A stretch of 64,000 nt of DNA from Petrolisthes cinctipes (lineage: Eukaryota; Arthropoda; Malacostraca; Decapoda; Porcellanidae). The notes under the pieces were generated by a model that saw nothing but the letters and a program-made list of their open reading frames with translations, had not been told where the DNA came from and did not search any database. The position numbers and the translations under genes are program-made. Position 1 is the stretch's first letter. Every line of letters starts with the position of its first letter. This document shows positions 59,692-64,000 of the stretch, piece after piece. The DNA lies in NCBI GenBank assembly GCA_033782935.1, contig JAWQEG010000075.1:1-64000 (forward strand). The letters are read 5' to 3'.

Positions 59692-61022
59692 GGCGAGCCC
59701 ACACTTTAATACGAGTTGCCAAACGGCATTTTGATGGCGATTTCTAGGCTGGAAAAAATGTCCTATGTCGGGCAAAGTTGTATTGGGCTTCCTATTGTGG
59801 AACGACTTATTATAACTTATTCAATATTTTTTACATATTTTTAACTTATCTTGGACTTATTTTCATACGAATACAGCCATGAATAAAAATATATATCCTA
59901 TTATTTCAGAAGAGGCTTTTTAGTCCGATTATACGCAAAGATAACAAATTTAGAATGATATACGAACTTATACAGGCCTTTTATAATTTTATTTTACATT
60001 TTACGTCGTCAATGATAGTAACAGTACTAAATCACAATAAGATGTTGATAATATATTGGTGTCCATACGATACGGTCTCCGCTGCTGCAGCAACACGTAA
60101 ACAAACCAACCCAGCACCCAGTGCTTCCATTTTAGGGTAAAATACCCTAAACTAGGGTAATTAGATCCTCTTTAGGGTAGTGTTTAGGGTAATGCTTAAT
60201 TTGGGGTAATTTTAGGGTAATTCATAGGCAAAACATATTTTATATGTCAAAATCTATCGAAAATTAAGAATAGTACACAAAGCTGTTGTAGACATGAAAA
60301 GAAAGTTGAAAGTTAATTAATACTGAGGCTACATATTTACGTTGTTTTACAATTTTGCTGAACCCATCAAATTATCCATAATACAGTGTATTGGGGCATA
60401 ACCCAGATATCCTAAGTTTATTTTCTTTCACTGAAAAACATGATGATCTTTACAAATAGAATTTATTTTAGTTTTTTCTTATATATGATCCTAAATGATT
60501 GTGTAATAATGCATTACATTATTCAAAGTTACGATGTTGCCGATTTTTTAGGGTAATACATAGTAATTTAGGGTAAAACTGGCTCGATTCTAGGGTAATA
60601 TTTTCGGAGCTCATGGAGGCCCTGCCAGCGCAAGGTATGCATATTTCTAATGCTAATAAATGTGAACATATGGCATTTCAACATTTTCCGCTTCATGGTA
60701 TGGGTCATGCTAAATACAATTGTTAATATTTGTAGGCTGTTATACTCATGCAGTTCATGAAAGCCGCTTAATGCACACATTTCGACTTTTATTATTTACT
60801 AATTTATATGAAAAATATAGTATATTCAGCATATATTATGCGAAAACACAAAAGTATGTATTTTTTTATACATTTAAGTAAAAGGTCGTGAACTAGAACG
60901 CTAATTTTCTAGTGTAAAATAAGGTATGAAATTTAACTAAGTTACCCATGTCCAGCACTTAAAAGGTCGCAGATAAAAAATAGATCACCATTTGGCAACA
61001 TCACTCAAAGTGTGGGCTCGCC
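59692..61022. mobile_element. 1.3-kb TIR element with TTTAGGGTAA repeats
   Basis: GGCGAGCCCACACTTT at the left is the exact reverse complement of AAAGTGTGGGCTCGCC at the right. Weaker inverted similarity extends inside through GTTGCCAAA. TA lies at both borders (59690-59691, 61023-61024). The interior is AT-rich with no transposase and about nine TTTAGGGTAA-like motifs at 60132-60225 and 60549-60600. It splits ORF1 of LINE-B. Superfamily unknown. Confidence 0.75.
60132..60600. repeat. Clustered TTTAGGGTAA motifs
   Basis: TTTAGGGTAA or TAGGGTAA recurs at about 60132, 60153, 60170, 60182, 60213, 60548, 60570 and 60591, with one inverted copy (TACCCTAAA, 60144). The clusters lie in the middle of the TIR element rather than at its ends. 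Confidence 0.8.
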
Positions 61023-61289
61023 TATTATACCCAGTTTGAAAACTCGCACACCAATCTCCAATCCCAGCCCAAAACACCCACAACATCCGATCACAGTGCA
61101 ACAAAACCCCGCTGCCAACGCCAAATAACAAATACAAACCCCAACAACCCACCAATAATAATATAAACCCCGAAAGAGAAAGCAACAGAGGTGGTCACCC
61201 TACAACCTCTCTATCCACAGTCTCTGATCACACTCGCCCCTCTCACCTGTCTGTCCTCCCACAAGCAGTGATGCCAACCAGTGTTGCCA

Positions 61290-62508
61290 ACCAATCTCAC
61301 TTCCCCCATATTTACATTATGTACAATTCACTCCAAAACTACACCTATCAAACCACATATATAATGAGGACCTGTATAAATTCTCTGAAGAGGACATTCT
61401 CGCTATGTGCCCAGACAGTGTCCAACGAGTAACGAAGATGAAAGGCAGTAAAAATATGATCATCCTCACTTTCTATGGCTCGCATATCCCAGATCGCATT
61501 AACATTAACCCCACCTCTTTTGAGGTGAAGCCTTTTGTTGAGCATCCCATGCAGTGTTTCTGTTGTCATGAGTTTGGTCATGGGAGGAGGAACTGCAACA
61601 ACCGTTCCCGGTGTGGTAATTGTTCTGCTCTTGACTCACATCTTACTTCTGAGTGTCGGTCAGAGAGTTACTGCTTTTACTGCAGAGATGCTCACCCCTT
61701 GCGTTCTCGCCAATGTAACATGTGCCTCCTTGAGCAGGATATCCTCCACTTGGCTAATGTCCAATTCATTAGTATTGGTAGTGCCAGACGGCAACTCAAC
61801 TTCAGGCGACAGAAGGATGGTGGTGTGAAGACATACGACTCCTTCCAACACCCTCTCAACCCTCTCAAGAAGCAGCTGATTTTTACTCTAGTGAGAGCGT
61901 TTCTAAGGTTACACTACATAATAGCTTCTCTGTCTTGCAAACTATATCAGACACTCATTCTGGTGATCCTTCAACTCATGACAATTCTCAGACTTTAGGT
62001 AAAGGTGTCCATGAGGTAGAGATTCACGCTGCCACAAGCTCTCCAAAAAGGAAACTTAAGTCACCTAAACTGCCACAGAGACGCCTTCGTGGTTCCTCTC
62101 AATTTCACCAGAAGCATTCTCGTGGCTCTGATGAATCTCTTGATTCAACAGAAGTTCCTCCTCGCAAGCTTCCTTTGGGATGATCAGAGGGGCGTGAAGT
62201 TAATGTGGATACCACGGATGTTGTGACTTCAAAAGATGCAGTTTCTCTTCCGCTTGAGCAGCGGAGTGATTCTGCCAACTGTATTATGGATGTTGATGTC
62301 TCTGCCCGTGTCAGTGATACCACTGTTGTACAGGACAATACCAATGTAATTGTTTCAAAGAATATCCCAGCCCATATACTTTCATCTTCTTCTAACATAT
62401 CAGATGCTTCAGGGACTCGTCTATGGGTCCCAATTACTGCCCCAAGTACTACTCCTCAGGTTCGCTCTTTTTCTAGTGGCCCAGGATTAGACAAATCAGT
62501 ACTAAAGT
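61290..62508 (+). pseudogene. LINE-B copy 2 ORF1, second half with three zinc knuckles
   Basis: The frame reads SFEVKPFVEHPMQ then three knuckles: CFCCHEFGHGRRNC (CX2CX4HX4C), CGNCSALDSHLTSEC (CX2CX5HX4C) and CFYCRDAHPLRSRQC (CX2CX3HX6C), at 61555-61725. EQDILHLANVQFISIGSARR follows. After a frameshift near 61870 a Ser/Lys-rich tail (SSPKRKLKSPKLPQRRLRGS) and an acidic stretch run to the stop at 62508, with one stop at 62181. Three knuckles after an RRM-like domain is a known arrangement of I-clade ORF1. Confidence 0.85.
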
Positions 62509-62514
62509 AACACA

Positions 62515-64000
62515 GTTCAAGGTCCTTCAGTGGAATTCACGTGGCTTGCATGCTTCTTGGGAGAAACTGCGCGTTCTTCTCTCTAGCTTCTCTCCTGCAT
62601 GTGTTTCTCTCCAAGAGACAATGCTTGGGGACTACATTCCTGCCAGTCCTCCAGCATACTCTGCATTTTATTCCAATTCATTTGAAGGGCAGGGTCTCCA
62701 TGGTGACTCTGCCATCCTAGTTCGCCAAGATATTCCATGCACGGGCCTGGAGCTTGACACTCCACTCCAGGCTGTTGCAGTTAAGGTTTTTATGGATCGC
62801 CCGTACACTGTGTGCAGTCTATACCTTCCTCCCAGTGTTACAGTTGGGAGGGGTGATCTCAACCGTCTTGTACGGGACCTTCCTTCTCCCTTTATATTAT
62901 TGGGTCATTTTAATGGTCGTCATCCTCTGTGGGGTGACAGTTCGGTCAACCCCAGGGGTGTTTTATTGGCTTCTTTTATTGAGGGTGAGGGATTAGGAAT
63001 TTTAAATATGGGAGATGTGACACATTTTAATAGCCCTACTGGGACTTTTACCGCCATTGACATTTCCCTTTGATCACCCAGTGCTCTGTTGGATTTTACT
63101 TGGAGAGTGTTGCCTGATTTATATGGCAGTGACTATTTCACTATACTTTTAGAAGGTAACAGGTACGAACCACAGTCTCGTCTTCCTCGGTGAAAATTAG
63201 AGAAGGCTGACTGGCAGTTTTTTAGAGAGCTAACTTCTTCAGTCTCTTCTGAAGCCAATTTTGGTAGCTCTGACGAGGCTGTAACATTTTTCACTGATAT
63301 GCTCCACTCTGCTGCTCTCAACTCTATCCCGAAAACTTCTGGCTACTTTCCCAAACGTCCTGTTCCTTGGTGGTCACCAGTCTGCACCACTGCTCTGCGG
63401 GAGAAGAGCGCTGCTTTCTCTCACCTTCGTCGCAATCGTGGGGACCCAACTCTTTTAAAAGACTTCCGACGGGCAAGGGCTCGGGCTAGACGAGTTTTAA
63501 AAGAGGCAAGACATGCATCTTGGACGACCTATGTGTCTTCAATAAATACTAAAACTCCACTCACCCAAGTGTTCAGGAGAGTCCGTAAGATGGAAGTTTT
63601 CTCCTAGTTCTCCACCTGTACTTAAGGTCAATGGAATTAATATCATGGATGGTTTGACAGTGGCCAATACCATGGCAGAGGCTATTGCAAGAGTCTCCAG
63701 CCGTGACTCTCGACCTCTGGCTGTTAGGCATGAGTTAAGAGCCAAGGAGCGCACTGTACTGGATTTTTCAGGGAACGAGAATGAAAGTTATAACCATATA
63801 TTCACCCTGAGAGACCTACATTTAACTCTCTCTCTCTCTGCGGCGACACTTCTCCTGGGCTAGACAACAACCCATATGCAATGTTACGACACTTGGGTGA
63901 GGAGGCGAACTCATTTCTTTTAGCTTTATATAACAGAATCTGGCTGGAGGGCGTCTTCCCTTCTGGGTGGAGGGTTGCTACCATCCTTCCTTTCCCCAAG
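62515..64000 (+). pseudogene. LINE-B copy 2 ORF2 (partial)
   Basis: Endonuclease: FKVLQWNSRGLHASWEKL, ACVSLQETML, GDSAILVRQDIPC, YTVCSLYLPPS, ILLGHFNGRHPLWGD (His for the usual Asp of GDFN), LNMGDVTHFNSPTGTFTAID. Stops at 63072 and near 63193. Then FFRELTSSVSSEANF, PVPWWSPVCTTALREKSAAF and RRARARARRVLKEARHASWT. A shift near 63600 leads toward the RT start (WLEGVFPSGWRVATILPFPK) at the window edge. RT and RNase H lie outside the window. Confidence 0.88.

Larger units (their letters stand above)
58400..64000 (+). mobile_element. I-type LINE (LINE-B copy 2), runs off window
   Basis: GC-rich 5-prime region 58400-58942 starting near GGGAACTGCCTTGACGTGG, ORF1 (58943-62508) split by a TIR element, then ORF2 from 62515 to the window end. 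It shares more than 1 kb with LINE-B copy 1 (35440-36780) at high identity. No other gene lies in the 5-prime region. Confidence 0.88.

Overview
This window looks like intergenic DNA of an arthropod, probably a decapod crustacean. That assignment is an inference. It rests on abundant GT/AC and ATT microsatellites, degenerate TTAGG-type repeats, tRNA-derived SINEs, and the mix of Ty3/Gypsy, I-clade and CR1/Jockey-group LINEs, Penelope-like and Tc1/mariner-like elements. I found no convincing host gene, rRNA gene, functional tRNA gene or CRISPR array. Nearly all coding potential belongs to transposable elements, most of them broken.

Layout. (1) 1-2700: four terminal-inverted-repeat (TIR) elements lie almost end to end, and three have minisatellite cores. 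(2) 2700-4235: simple repeats, a TTAGG-like tract and a short interspersed repeat. (3) 4236-9327: a decayed minus-strand Gypsy element (Gypsy-1) with both LTRs. (4) 9328-13120: remnants of two plus-strand LINEs, two small TIR elements and a LINE ORF1. (5) 13121-18657: a minus-strand Gypsy (Gypsy-2a) with LTRs, integrase and a proline-rich tail but no reverse transcriptase. (6) 18857-21935: a plus-strand copy of the same family (Gypsy-2b) with gag, protease and RT, interrupted by a SINE. (7) 22600-27630: a nearly full-length minus-strand I-type LINE whose 1221-codon ORF2 has three stops. (8) 27645-29350: a SINE with target duplication, an unrecognised ORF1-like reading frame and simple repeats. 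(9) 29352-35045: a Gmr1-like Gypsy (Gypsy-3a) broken by a TIR element, a poly(A) retroposon, a second TIR element and a Penelope fragment. (10) 35440-38652: a deleted I-type LINE. (11) 38693-41743: a CR1/L2-group LINE with an uninterrupted 934-codon ORF. (12) 41744-57914: a third copy of the Gypsy-2 family (Gypsy-2c). It is split by a minus-strand PHD-finger LINE, which is itself split by a very young Gmr1-like element (Gypsy-3b, 45811-49511) with nearly identical 681-bp LTRs. (13) 57930-64000: a LINE 3-prime fragment, then a second I-type LINE running off the window, its ORF1 split by a 1.3-kb TIR element.

How the parts relate. The two I-type LINE copies share a defect in the endonuclease, and the first copy shares a 3-prime tail with a short repeat family that it or a relative probably mobilises. 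The three Gypsy-2 copies complement each other in which domains survive. The two Gmr1-like copies together suggest an unusual gag-protease-integrase-RT-RNase H order. Small TIR elements have repeatedly used TGTACA or GTAC sites, with TA as the likely duplicated target.
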